Origin: Bacteroidales bacterium
GTDB lineage: Bacteria; Bacteroidota; Bacteroidia; Bacteroidales; UBA4417
NCBI GenBank assembly: GCA_025350385.1
Contig: JANXXZ010000032.1
Span: 1 to 13,698, forward strand
Length of the DNA: 13,698 nt
Direction of reading: 5' to 3'
Part shown: piece by piece, positions 7,148-13,698 of the stretch
Position numbering within the stretch: position 1 is the stretch's first letter
Layout of the letters: each line of letters opens with the position of its first letter
The notes under the pieces: generated by a model
Databases searched by the model: none
Seen by the model: only the letters and a program-made list of their open reading frames with translations
What the model was told of the DNA's origin: nothing
Program-made: the position numbers and the translations under genes

Positions 7148-7170
7148 CACCTGAAACTAATATTTAGGTG
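7148..7170. promoter_or_regulatory. Imperfect inverted repeat CACCTGAA/TTTAGGTG
   Basis: Eight-base arms pair with one G-T position around a 7-base AT loop. It lies about 220 bp before the deacetylase start. Function unknown; it may be chance in AT-rich DNA. Confidence 0.25.
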
Positions 7171-7259
7171 TAAATATTTCCGGGTTATGAAAGAAATATT
7201 CCGAAAATATCATAATTGAAGAATTTCCATGGGAATACCATTATTATTATTGCCAGGTT

Positions 7260-7275
7260 AATTCCAGGTGGAATT
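7260..7275. promoter_or_regulatory. Inverted repeat AATTCCA-GG-TGGAATT upstream of the deacetylase
   Basis: Perfect 7-base arms flank a 2-base centre, about 114 bp before the deacetylase ATG. The size and symmetry suit a dimeric regulator site near the plus-strand promoter, but no family is recognised. Confidence 0.35.
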
Positions 7276-7388
7276 TAAATCGTAATTTGAATCGTTTATG
7301 CAGGTATAGCATTTTAAAACCTATGTAAACCTGAAATCTATCCCAACTATCATCAGTTGCAGTTATTTAACTATTCTAAAGGTATCGA

Positions 7389-8180
7389 ATGAAACGTGTT
7401 TTGGTTATTAACTACCACAGGATTGATACCGGCGCTGAGACCGATACTTCGCGACTTGAACAGTTGTATGCCGTTCGCCGGGAATCGCTGGTTACGCAGC
7501 TTGATCTGCTGGTAAAAAAACAAATTCCTGTAATTCCTCTGAGTTCCCTGGTTAGTAATTCGGTGAGGGATAATTTCTCAGTTGCGATTACGGTAGACGA
7601 CGGAAATGAAACAGATTATTCAGTAGTATTTCCATTAATAAGAAAGTATAATATTCCGGTGACCTTCTTTCTGAGTTTAACAGGGAAAAATGTCAGTCAT
7701 CTTATCAGGGAGCAGATCATCGAGTTATCGGGCAATGAAAATGTAGTCATCGGATCGCATGGCGTAAACCATAAAGATATGACCCGGTTAAGCCGGAAAG
7801 AACAGGAATATGAACTCCATTACTCCAAACAATTCCTTGAATCCCTGACCGGGAAACCGGTGAATTTCTTTGCATTGCCTTATGGAATGTACAACAGGCA
7901 GATTCTCCGACTCAGCATCGAAGCCGGCTATAAGGCAATATTGACGACGATTGTCCGGATGAATAATCCCCGGACTTGCCCCCTGGTAATTCACCGGTGG
8001 TCAGTAAAATCGGAGACTTCTATACGCCAGTTTGAAAAAATGATCAACCCCGGCTCTGTTGGATTCAAAATGAACTCAGTCATTTCAATGGTCAAATTTT
8101 CAGCGACAAGAATTATTGGCGGGGGCATGACTAACAGGTTTAATCTATGGTTCCGGCAAAAACCGGGGAAGAAGAACTGA
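7389..8180 (+). CDS. Polysaccharide deacetylase, NodB/CE4 family
   Basis: The 263-residue protein has a NodB homology domain. The first strand is VLVINYHRI (4-12). Motif 1 is ITVDDGNETD (67-76) with catalytic-base Asp70 and metal-ligand Asp71. Motif 2 is IGSHGVNHKDM (121-131) with metal ligands His124 and His128. Motif 3 is FALPYGMYN (161-169), and a late LVIHRWSV (199-206) supplies His202. CE4 enzymes remove N- or O-acetyl groups from GlcNAc polymers, peptidoglycan or xylan. There is no signal peptide: the domain starts at residue 4, so it should act in the cytoplasm or on lipid-linked intermediates, as NodB does. An AAAGG at 7378-7382 lies six bases before the ATG. The 3' end abuts or overlaps the GT2 gene, which suggests both act on the same glycan. 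The family is sure; the substrate is unknown. Confidence 0.85.
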   Translation: MKRVLVINYHRIDTGAETDTSRLEQLYAVRRESLVTQLDLLVKKQIPVIPLSSLVSNSVRDNFSVAITVDDGNETDYSVVFPLIRKYNIPVTFFLSLTGKNVSHLIREQIIELSGNENVVIGSHGVNHKDMTRLSRKEQEYELHYSKQFLESLTGKPVNFFALPYGMYNRQILRLSIEAGYKAILTTIVRMNNPRTCPLVIHRWSVKSETSIRQFEKMINPGSVGFKMNSVISMVKFSATRIIGGGMTNRFNLWFRQKPGKKN

Positions 8181-8191
8181 AATTTAATTAT

Positions 8192-9298
8192 ATGATCATT
8201 TTACTGCTTGTTACCTGTCATTGTATTCTGTTTTTATTACTGTCATATCCTGTTTTTGCCTGGATCCGATCTCTTTTGTTCCGGAAATCAATCCTTAAAT
8301 CTGAATTGTTCATTAAGCCTGTCAGCATACTGATTGCCGGTTATAAGGAAGATATTTACTTAAGGGATAAGATTCTGTCATTTCTTAACAACGATGAATG
8401 GATTGATGGTTCTGAAATAATTATTGTTGCGTCAGGGGCAACAGATAATACCTGCCGTATTCTTGATGAATTCAATTTTCCCGAGAAAATTACCTGCTTG
8501 ATTTTTGCCGGGCAGATGTCGAAAATTGAGTCAGTTAACATGGCTGCAGGGCTTGCGCGAAATGAAATCCTTGTGTTTTCTGACTGCCGTCAAAAGATGA
8601 AGAAGAAATCCGTCAGTAACCTGGTGCAGAATTTTAATGATCCGGAAATAGGGACCGTAGTGGCCACTCTTGAGGATCCGGATCACGAGGGTAAGGGTTC
8701 ATTTTTCAGACGAATCCTGAATTTCATTGCCTTTTGCGAGAGTAGGTCAGGTTCCTCCCTGAATGTTTATGGAGCTTTATATGCCCAGCGGAAATCAATT
8801 TTCAGGAAATTCCCACCTGATATCCTGTTTGATGACCTTTTTGTAGTGGTTTCAACCCTGACCCAGCATAAACGGCTGATACAGGATAAAGAGTCAGTGA
8901 TCTATGATGTTCATTTTGATTCCTATTACAAAGGGGAAAGAATACAGCGACTTGCCCGTGGATTGTTGTTATTCCTTATGGAACAGAATAAACTTATTCA
9001 GAAGCTTAAGTATAATGATCTGTTCCGTTTCCTTTTTTTCAAGTATGTGAAACTTATTATCCCTCTGGTGTTGCTTATGCTGACATATTGCTGCTTTTTC
9101 CTGGTACTCCGTGCTCATAGTTACCTTTCCATAATTCTGTTTTTTTCATTTCTCCTTCCCGTTTTACTAATCAGGAAAAGCAGGAACATCCTCTTTCTGA
9201 TCATCCGCATAAACTACCATTTTATGTTGATGCTTTTCAAATTCATATTCATGCATGAGCGATCAACCGGGTGGGAGAAGTTAGAGGTTGAGAAATGA
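8192..9298 (+). CDS. Membrane-bound GT2 glycosyltransferase (NodC/IcaA/HAS-like layout)
   Basis: From the ATG at 8192 the protein has 368 residues: an N-terminal membrane helix (1-25), a GT-A catalytic domain, and C-terminal hydrophobic helices at about 283-305, 310-327 and 333-353. VSILIAGYKE is at 44-53, IIIVASGATDNT at 76-87, the DxD-like SDCRQ at 130-134, an FDDLF motif at 213-217 in place of the usual ED, and QRLARG at 252-257 where processive synthases have Q/RxxRW. This layout fits chain-building synthases, but the missing Trp makes processivity uncertain. A longer frame starts at 8147, overlaps the deacetylase by 34 bp and adds 15 polar residues. I prefer 8192 because the family normally starts right at the first membrane helix. 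Deacetylase plus membrane GT2 recalls NodB-NodC and PgaB-PgaC. Confidence 0.75.
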   Translation: MIILLLVTCHCILFLLLSYPVFAWIRSLLFRKSILKSELFIKPVSILIAGYKEDIYLRDKILSFLNNDEWIDGSEIIIVASGATDNTCRILDEFNFPEKITCLIFAGQMSKIESVNMAAGLARNEILVFSDCRQKMKKKSVSNLVQNFNDPEIGTVVATLEDPDHEGKGSFFRRILNFIAFCESRSGSSLNVYGALYAQRKSIFRKFPPDILFDDLFVVVSTLTQHKRLIQDKESVIYDVHFDSYYKGERIQRLARGLLLFLMEQNKLIQKLKYNDLFRFLFFKYVKLIIPLVLLMLTYCCFFLVLRAHSYLSIILFFSFLLPVLLIRKSRNILFLIIRINYHFMLMLFKFIFMHERSTGWEKLEVEK

Positions 9299-9372
9299 GC
9301 GTTATGGAACCATGGATCATGCATAATTGCAGATAAATTGGATTAATCATCATTCATCAGAGCACAGAAATT

Positions 9373-9411
9373 AATATCGAACACCGAATAACAAATAGTG
9401 ATTTTTGAAGG
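9373..9411. repeat. Degenerate ATCGAAC/ACCGAATAAC intergenic repeat
   Basis: The 157-bp gap between the GT2 and GT4 genes holds a quasi-periodic run (AATATCGAAC, ACCGAATAAC, AAATAGTGAT, TTTTGAAGG). It is like the ATCGAA-type low-complexity repeats that I recall between Bacteroidota genes. No promoter box or terminator is clear in this gap. Confidence 0.3.
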
Positions 9412-9455
9412 ATTAAAAGAGCTAAGGTTTAACCGCCAGGTAAAGAATTCAGTAA

Positions 9456-10670
9456 ATGAAGGTATTGCAGGTTTGTTATAAAATGCCGTTTCCTCTTCAT
9501 GACGGGGGAGCCTATTCAGTTTATCACTCAGCCCTTGGGCTGATATACCAGGGTGTCGGCGTGAAAGTACTGGCCATCAATACCCCAAGGAACTGGGTTG
9601 ACAACAATTGTATCCCACTTGAATTCAGGGAGAAAACCCGGTTTGAGTTTGCCCGTGTCGATACGAGGATAAACCTGATCAGGGCTTTTTTGAACCTGTT
9701 TTCCGGTAAATCGTATTTAGTCTGGCGGTTCTATTCTGATGAATATAATTTACGTCTTAAAGAGATTCTAAAAAATGAAGTATTCGACATTATCCAGTTT
9801 GAGCATATCTACATGTGCGTTTACCTAGACACTATACGGCAGTACTCGAAAGCAAGGGTGATCCTTCGCCCCCAGAATGTTGAAAACAGCCTGTGGATGC
9901 GCATCCTTAGGAATAAAAGGAACCCTTTAGTAAAAATGTATCTTCTCATCGCCACCAACAGGCTAGCGAAGTTTGAAAAAAAGATGGCCGGTAAAGTTGA
10001 TGGTATAATTGCGATTTCAGAAGGTGATGCCCGGACCTTCTTAAACTATGTCCCACAAAAGCCTGTAATCAATGTTCCGACCGGGTTTGATTTAACCGGA
10101 CTGAAATCATACGATCCTGCGAGGCAATACCTGGAATCTTCGGTATTCTACCATCTGGGTTCAATGGATTGGATGCCCAACCTGCAGGGGATTGAGTGGT
10201 TTATAAAAGATATACTTCCATTTGTTAAAAACAGGTTCCCTGGTTTCAGATTCAGGCTTGCAGGAAAAAGAATGCCCGAATGGATTGGCAAACTGGGAAA
10301 TGATGCCCTGCAGGTAGATGGGGAAGTTGATGATTCTGTTAAATACCAGGAAGACAAGGCCGTTATGATCGTCCCGCTGATCTCGGGCGGGGGTATCCGG
10401 ATCAAGATCATTGAGGGAATGGCGCTGGGAAAAACTATAATCTCAACCTCTGTAGGAGCTGAAGGAATTCCTTATACTCACCGTAAGAACATCCTGATTG
10501 CAAATAACCGGGAAGAATTTGCAGAGGCAATCGGCAGTTGCATGGATTCAAAGGAATATTGCATCGAAATCGGGCGAAATGCCCGGCAACTTGCAGCTGA
10601 GAACTTTGACTGCAGCCGTACAGCAAAAAAAATGGTCGATTTTTATATTGAAGTAATAAAGACTAACTGA
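9456..10670 (+). CDS. GT4-family glycosyltransferase (GT-B fold)
   Basis: The 404-residue soluble protein has two Rossmann domains. The N-terminal acceptor domain has the glycine-rich loop PFPLHDGGAYSVY (11-23) and DIIQFEHIY (111-119), followed by RPQNVENSLW (138-147). The C-terminal nucleotide-sugar domain has FYHLGSMDWMPNLQGIEWF (231-249), FRLAG (266-270) and the donor-binding run PLISGGGIRIKIIEGMALGK (307-326), then STSVGAEGI (330-338); Glu320 corresponds to the second Glu of the E-x7-E element. Retaining GT4 enzymes add a hexose, or another sugar, from a nucleotide sugar to a lipid-linked glycan on the cytoplasmic side. It follows the membrane GT2 after 157 bp in the same direction and ends 35 bp from the convergent flippase-like gene. 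The donor sugar cannot be assigned. Confidence 0.85.
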   Translation: MKVLQVCYKMPFPLHDGGAYSVYHSALGLIYQGVGVKVLAINTPRNWVDNNCIPLEFREKTRFEFARVDTRINLIRAFLNLFSGKSYLVWRFYSDEYNLRLKEILKNEVFDIIQFEHIYMCVYLDTIRQYSKARVILRPQNVENSLWMRILRNKRNPLVKMYLLIATNRLAKFEKKMAGKVDGIIAISEGDARTFLNYVPQKPVINVPTGFDLTGLKSYDPARQYLESSVFYHLGSMDWMPNLQGIEWFIKDILPFVKNRFPGFRFRLAGKRMPEWIGKLGNDALQVDGEVDDSVKYQEDKAVMIVPLISGGGIRIKIIEGMALGKTIISTSVGAEGIPYTHRKNILIANNREEFAEAIGSCMDSKEYCIEIGRNARQLAAENFDCSRTAKKMVDFYIEVIKTN

Positions 10671-10704
10671 TTATACTTACAATATTTGACACTGCATAAC
10701 TAAC

Positions 10705-10720
10705 ACTATTTTTCAATAGT
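10705..10720. terminator. Weak hairpin at the convergent gene ends
   Basis: ACTATT and AATAGT (6-bp arms, TTTC loop) sit at the junction of the converging GT4 and flippase-like genes and overlap the last codons of the latter. The stem is AT-only and no strong T-run follows, so termination here is only a possibility. Confidence 0.2.
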
Positions 10721-11710
10721 ATTAGCTTTTGGTTTAGGCTTAAACAACTCAAAGATCTGGATTGAATCTTCCTTCACCTGTTTCAGGGATATCGGCATAA
10801 TGAGCCAGTATACCAGTCCGATGAGTCCTCCCCATAGAAAGAATGCAGTGAAATGGAGGATTGAAAAAGAAACTGCAGTTTCGGAAGCCAGGTGGTAATA
10901 GGAAAACAGGATAACCAGGGTGGCTTCACGTGTGCCAAACCCGGCTACTGAAATCGGGATGATGGTGGACAGGCTCATTATGCTCATTATAAATGCTACG
11001 TCCTCAAAGCCGGGATCCAGGTTAAGCGAACGCATGATCAACCAGCTGAAAAAGAAATAGGCGGCATAGGCAATGATGGTTAAGCTCCACATGAGGATTG
11101 AATTCCGGTTGAGTACCGCACGGAAGCACTCCCTGACAAACCCGATAATCTGCCAACGGGCCAGCCACTTATTATGAAGGATCATGTCAAGAAAAGCCAG
11201 GCCAGCAACATAGGCAGCTACAAACGCAACCAATATGATTAATAAATACAGATACCCCGGTAACTGCCCGAACGACTTCAGGTAAAATAATAATCCGGAC
11301 AGACCAAACCATCCCAGCATAGTAAAATCAAAAATCCGGTCGGACACAATAGTTTTAAAAGCCAGGAAAAAACTGATGGGAGTTTCCTGCCGGACATAAT
11401 ATAAACGGGCAATCTCTCCTATACGTCCCGGTGTGACAATACCGATGGCATCGGACGCCATATAAGCGCCAAATGCCCGGCGGGCTGAGTATTCATATCC
11501 TTCATTCGCTACCAGCAATTTCCACCTGTAGCTTTTGATTCCTAAAACAATTATTACCCCAAACAATGAAAGAAGATAATAGACAGGCCTTACTGAACGT
11601 AATGTAAACCACAACCCATGGGTACTGAAATCAACTCTTGAAAACAGGAACAGGAGGATGGCAATAGTTACCGCCAGTTTCACAATTAATGAAACGGATT
11701 TTTTTGTCAT
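10706..11710 (-). CDS. LPG_synthase_TM (YbhN/AglD-like, UPF0104) flippase-like membrane protein
   Basis: The 334-residue protein has about eight hydrophobic helices (near 8-24, 42-58, 80-92, 128-145, 152-178, 206-226, 238-256, 282-306). Family signatures are TPGRIGEIARLYYV (93-106), IVSDRIFDF (121-129) and the late PISVAGFGTREATLV (252-266). The family is named after the membrane part of lysylphosphatidylglycerol synthase, which flips its lipid product. The stand-alone form found here lacks the soluble aminoacyltransferase domain. Such proteins often sit in glycan loci and are suspected of lipid or glycolipid translocation, but for most the substrate is unproven. The ATG overlaps the stop of the upstream FrhB-like gene by four bases (ATGA), so the two are translationally coupled. 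The C-terminal 25 residues are polar and Lys-rich. Confidence 0.8.
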   Translation of the reverse strand: MTKKSVSLIVKLAVTIAILLFLFSRVDFSTHGLWFTLRSVRPVYYLLSLFGVIIVLGIKSYRWKLLVANEGYEYSARRAFGAYMASDAIGIVTPGRIGEIARLYYVRQETPISFFLAFKTIVSDRIFDFTMLGWFGLSGLLFYLKSFGQLPGYLYLLIILVAFVAAYVAGLAFLDMILHNKWLARWQIIGFVRECFRAVLNRNSILMWSLTIIAYAAYFFFSWLIMRSLNLDPGFEDVAFIMSIMSLSTIIPISVAGFGTREATLVILFSYYHLASETAVSFSILHFTAFFLWGGLIGLVYWLIMPISLKQVKEDSIQIFELFKPKPKANTIEK

Positions 11711-13035
11711 ACGTCCAGGTTGTTTCGTTTAATAGTATAGGTTGATTTTTTCCAGGTTTTGCGTGATCGTTCAAATATACCTCCAATTAACTTAGGCGGG
11801 ATTAAATCGGCAACAAACCGGGCCATTCTGGTGCCAAGCACCAGGAAAAGTAGCATAATGACCAATTCCATGAAGTATCGGCTGAGCGGAAATCCTTTCA
11901 GGGTATATCCATAGTCCGGATTTGGCAGGCCAACCCATTTCCTGAATCGTATGCGGATGAATGTACCCCGCTTTTTCAGGTCATAGCCGTGGGAATGCAT
12001 GGTAATAGCCTCGTTCACATCAACCGGCTCTAGGTCAATCGCTCCATCCTCCTGCATCTTCCGGAGAATTTCCAACCCCTGTTCCGATCGGGCTATCACC
12101 ATCGAAAATCCTTTTCCCCGTTCTTCGTAGGCCGGTGCCCAGGCGTCGCCTCCCGAAATGTCAGTAAATTCATTGCTGAGATCGGTGCACAGCAGGCTGT
12201 TTTTCAGGATGTGGAAGGGAATCAGGTAGTTGGCATGAAATTTCGGGAGCTCAATTACCCTGCCATTTTCAAGTTCCACGCGCATATTGCCGGGCCATTC
12301 GCCATAACGAAAATAGAGTTTGGTTATCCGGCGATAATTTTTTTCACCATAGGATCGCAGGAAGCTCTTAACAGATGAAAAATGCAGGGTATTGCCATAA
12401 AACGGCCCGAAAATATACCGGATATTTTTCACCGATGGATCATTGCTGGCCTGTAATTTCCGGATCGATTGTATTTGCCCGGGAAGGCCTATATAGGCAA
12501 GTTGGCCTTCAAAGCGTTCGATTTCCGGAAGGATTTCGTTAGTAGAGGAGATTATATATTTGCTTTGGGCAGCGGCAATAACCTGACCGGGGGTGGTTGC
12601 TATGTACGTTTGAGTTAACCAGGGTTCAGTATCTGACATCCCGGTTACCACTGCCCCCTCAATCATCTTTTTCTCAAGCAGCCATAGCAGGATAGTAGTA
12701 AGAATCCCTCCGCTGGCTGAAGCCCGTCTGACTGTATCATTGGTTGAAAAACCAATAAATATTTCCCGGTACGGGCCGGTATAAGCATGAAAGGCAACAT
12801 CGGCAGGATAAAATTTTTGTCTGTAATAAGGAAAATTAAATTCTTTGCCGGGGCATGCCTGCCATATCCGGTCAGCCAGCACTGTATCCTGTTCCCGGAT
12901 TATCCTCGGGAGGTAAGTGCCGGTTTTGTTCTCAAAAACAATGGCACCGCCCGACAACCCTACGCAGGTGCCGCATCGGTTGCACAGGTTGTGACGGATC
13001 ACTGATTTCAGGTTTTCAATACTTTTTGCAGACAT
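11707..13035 (-). CDS. FrhB/FdhB-like (coenzyme F420 hydrogenase beta subunit family) iron-sulfur protein
   Basis: The 442-residue protein starts with a ferredoxin-type site: Cys18, Cys21 and Cys24 (LCNRCGTCVG), then Cys61-Pro. The FrhB_FdhB N- and C-terminal domains follow, with VRRASASGGILTTILLWLLE (102-121), AQSKYIISS (156-164), YIGLPGQIQSIRKL (181-194) and LLCTDLSNEFTDISGGDAW (281-299). Most relatives read GxPCQ and have an extra Cys just before LxC. Here these are Gly186 and Ser280, leaving only Cys283 of that group. Residues 389-407 look like a membrane helix. Homologues outside methanogens occur in polysaccharide loci and are presumed flavin/Fe-S oxidoreductases, but their reaction is not known to me. 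It overlaps the methyltransferase by 20 bp and the flippase-like gene by 4 bp, so the three form one operon. Confidence 0.8.
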   Translation of the reverse strand: MSAKSIENLKSVIRHNLCNRCGTCVGLSGGAIVFENKTGTYLPRIIREQDTVLADRIWQACPGKEFNFPYYRQKFYPADVAFHAYTGPYREIFIGFSTNDTVRRASASGGILTTILLWLLEKKMIEGAVVTGMSDTEPWLTQTYIATTPGQVIAAAQSKYIISSTNEILPEIERFEGQLAYIGLPGQIQSIRKLQASNDPSVKNIRYIFGPFYGNTLHFSSVKSFLRSYGEKNYRRITKLYFRYGEWPGNMRVELENGRVIELPKFHANYLIPFHILKNSLLCTDLSNEFTDISGGDAWAPAYEERGKGFSMVIARSEQGLEILRKMQEDGAIDLEPVDVNEAITMHSHGYDLKKRGTFIRIRFRKWVGLPNPDYGYTLKGFPLSRYFMELVIMLLFLVLGTRMARFVADLIPPKLIGGIFERSRKTWKKSTYTIKRNNLDV

Positions 13036-13698
13036 AAAATTGGCGTAATCCCAGTTCAGCTATGAATGTTCCCTGCATTTTACCAAGCAATGATTCACCT
13101 AAGTTTCTCATCCAGCGCGGTCCTACCGGTAACAGTACTGTTCCTTTGTGTAGCAGGAGTTCCCACCTGGTTTCTTTCAGCCATATCTTAACTTGTTTTG
13201 AATTCGGGAATTTATGCGGACCCTCCCCATGTCCACCAAACAGGGCGGTATAGACTTGATAAGGAAGTTCGCTGGTTGCCGGGGGGCAACTCAGTACCAT
13301 GCGGGCATCAGGAATGGATACCCTGTGCAATTCCTTCAGAAATTCAATGGGTTCAGCCACATGTTCCAGCGTTTCCAACGTAAGAATCCTGTCAAATTCC
13401 TCATTACTGAATGGCAATTCAGAATAAGTGGTAATTTTCACCTGCTCAATTGAAGGTCTGGCCTCATGGGCAACCCTGATCAGTTCCTTTGATATCTCGG
13501 CATTAATGACTTTTACCGAAGGTTCGGACCTGCCCATATATTCGGCAGCTTCGCCATCGCGGCTGCTGATATTCAGAACTCTGGCCCCGCAATAGAGGTC
13601 CAGTTGGGGTATGCTGAATGAAAAACGTTGATCGTGGGCTTCTTTAACCTTGTTGTTTTCGCTGATATACTGGTCGGCGACCTGATCCCAGTGGGCTT
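13016..13698 (-). CDS. Class I SAM-dependent methyltransferase, 5' end outside the window
   Basis: The open frame runs uninterrupted from the right edge to the stop at 13016, giving 226 visible residues. The ATG at 13535-13537 is internal, because about 53 clearly family-like residues precede it, including an AHWDQVADQY segment that usually lies close to the true N terminus. SAM-binding motif I is at visible residues 40-48 (VLNISSRDG), followed by VINAEIS (acidic residue after strand 2), LPFSNEEFDRI (motif II region) and LETLEHVAEPIEFLKELHRV, as in Methyltransf_11 proteins. Motif I lacks the usual glycines (VLDIGCGxG). The C-terminal part has GEGPHKFPNSKQVKIWLKE, typical of sugar or lipid methyltransferases in glycan loci. 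The substrate is unknown. The gene is the most upstream visible member of the right-hand minus-strand operon. Confidence 0.75.
   Translation of the reverse strand, partial: AHWDQVADQYISENNKVKEAHDQRFSFSIPQLDLYCGARVLNISSRDGEAAEYMGRSEPSVKVINAEISKELIRVAHEARPSIEQVKITTYSELPFSNEEFDRILTLETLEHVAEPIEFLKELHRVSIPDARMVLSCPPATSELPYQVYTALFGGHGEGPHKFPNSKQVKIWLKETRWELLLHKGTVLLPVGPRWMRNLGESLLGKMQGTFIAELGLRQFYVCKKY

Larger units (their letters stand above)
6787..7388. other. 602-bp divergent intergenic region without a gene
   Basis: I find no convincing coding frame on either strand. The region holds the algI promoter at its left end and dyads at 6874-6893, 6906-6926, 6963-6982, 7148-7170 and 7260-7275. Its right two thirds are markedly AT-rich. 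The deacetylase promoter must lie in the right part, but no perfect TAnnTTTG is found there; the nearest is a shortened TAATTTG at about 7283. No tRNA or known riboswitch pattern is recognised. Confidence 0.6.

Noticed and set aside
8147..8191. Upstream ATG for the membrane GT2
   Set aside because: It adds 15 polar residues before the first membrane helix and overlaps the deacetylase by 34 bp; the ATG at 8192 fits the family better, though the longer form cannot be excluded.
13016..13537. Methyltransferase starting at the internal ATG at 13537
   Set aside because: That start would remove SAM motif I; the frame continues with family-like sequence to the window edge.

Overview
The window looks like part of a Bacteroidota chromosome, probably Bacteroidales. 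Three starts are preceded by the TAnnTTTG -7 box typical of that phylum, most starts lack a Shine-Dalgarno sequence, and the intergenic DNA carries AT-rich short tandem repeats and perfect dyads of a kind I recall from Bacteroidota genomes. The phylum call is an inference from these signals and from the look of the proteins; no rRNA or other marker gene is present.

Layout. Left edge, minus strand: the first 41 codons of L-aspartate oxidase (nadB), a repeat-bearing 242-bp gap, and a TrmJ-type tRNA 2'-O-methyltransferase. To the right, still minus strand and read right to left, lies a surface-glycan block: algI (MBOAT O-acyltransferase), an algJ/algX-type SGNH-like acetyltransferase, a multi-membrane GT-C glycosyltransferase with a C-terminal jelly-roll domain, and a soluble DPM1-like GT2. 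A 602-bp non-coding region (6787-7388) holds the promoter of that block and five dyads. From it, on the plus strand, run a NodB-type (CE4) deacetylase, a membrane GT2 and a GT4 glycosyltransferase. They end convergently against a second minus-strand operon: a partial SAM methyltransferase at the right edge, an FrhB/FdhB-like iron-sulfur protein and an LPG_synthase_TM (flippase-like) membrane protein, with overlapping gene ends.

How the genes may work together. Ten of the twelve genes fit construction and decoration of an extracellular or envelope polysaccharide. The GT2 and GT4 would build the chain, the CE4 enzyme would remove N-acetyl (or similar) groups, AlgI and AlgJ would add O-acetyl groups across the membrane, and the DPM1-like GT2 could make a polyprenyl-phosphate sugar used by the GT-C enzyme on the outer face. 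No export porin, Wzx/Wzy, Wza/Wzc or complete synthase is visible, so the polymer and its secretion route cannot be named. nadB and trmJ are housekeeping genes flanking the locus.

The most unusual points are: an AlgJ-like protein with Gly in place of the DxH aspartate; an FrhB-like protein that keeps its N-terminal 4Fe-4S motif but lacks two cysteines usually seen further on; a jelly-roll fusion on the GT-C enzyme; a NodB/NodC-like deacetylase-GT2 pair; and a perfect 20-bp dyad placed like an activator site about 70 bp upstream of the predicted algI start point. None of these proves a new system. They are testable features of what looks like an uncharacterised acetylation/deacetylation glycan locus.
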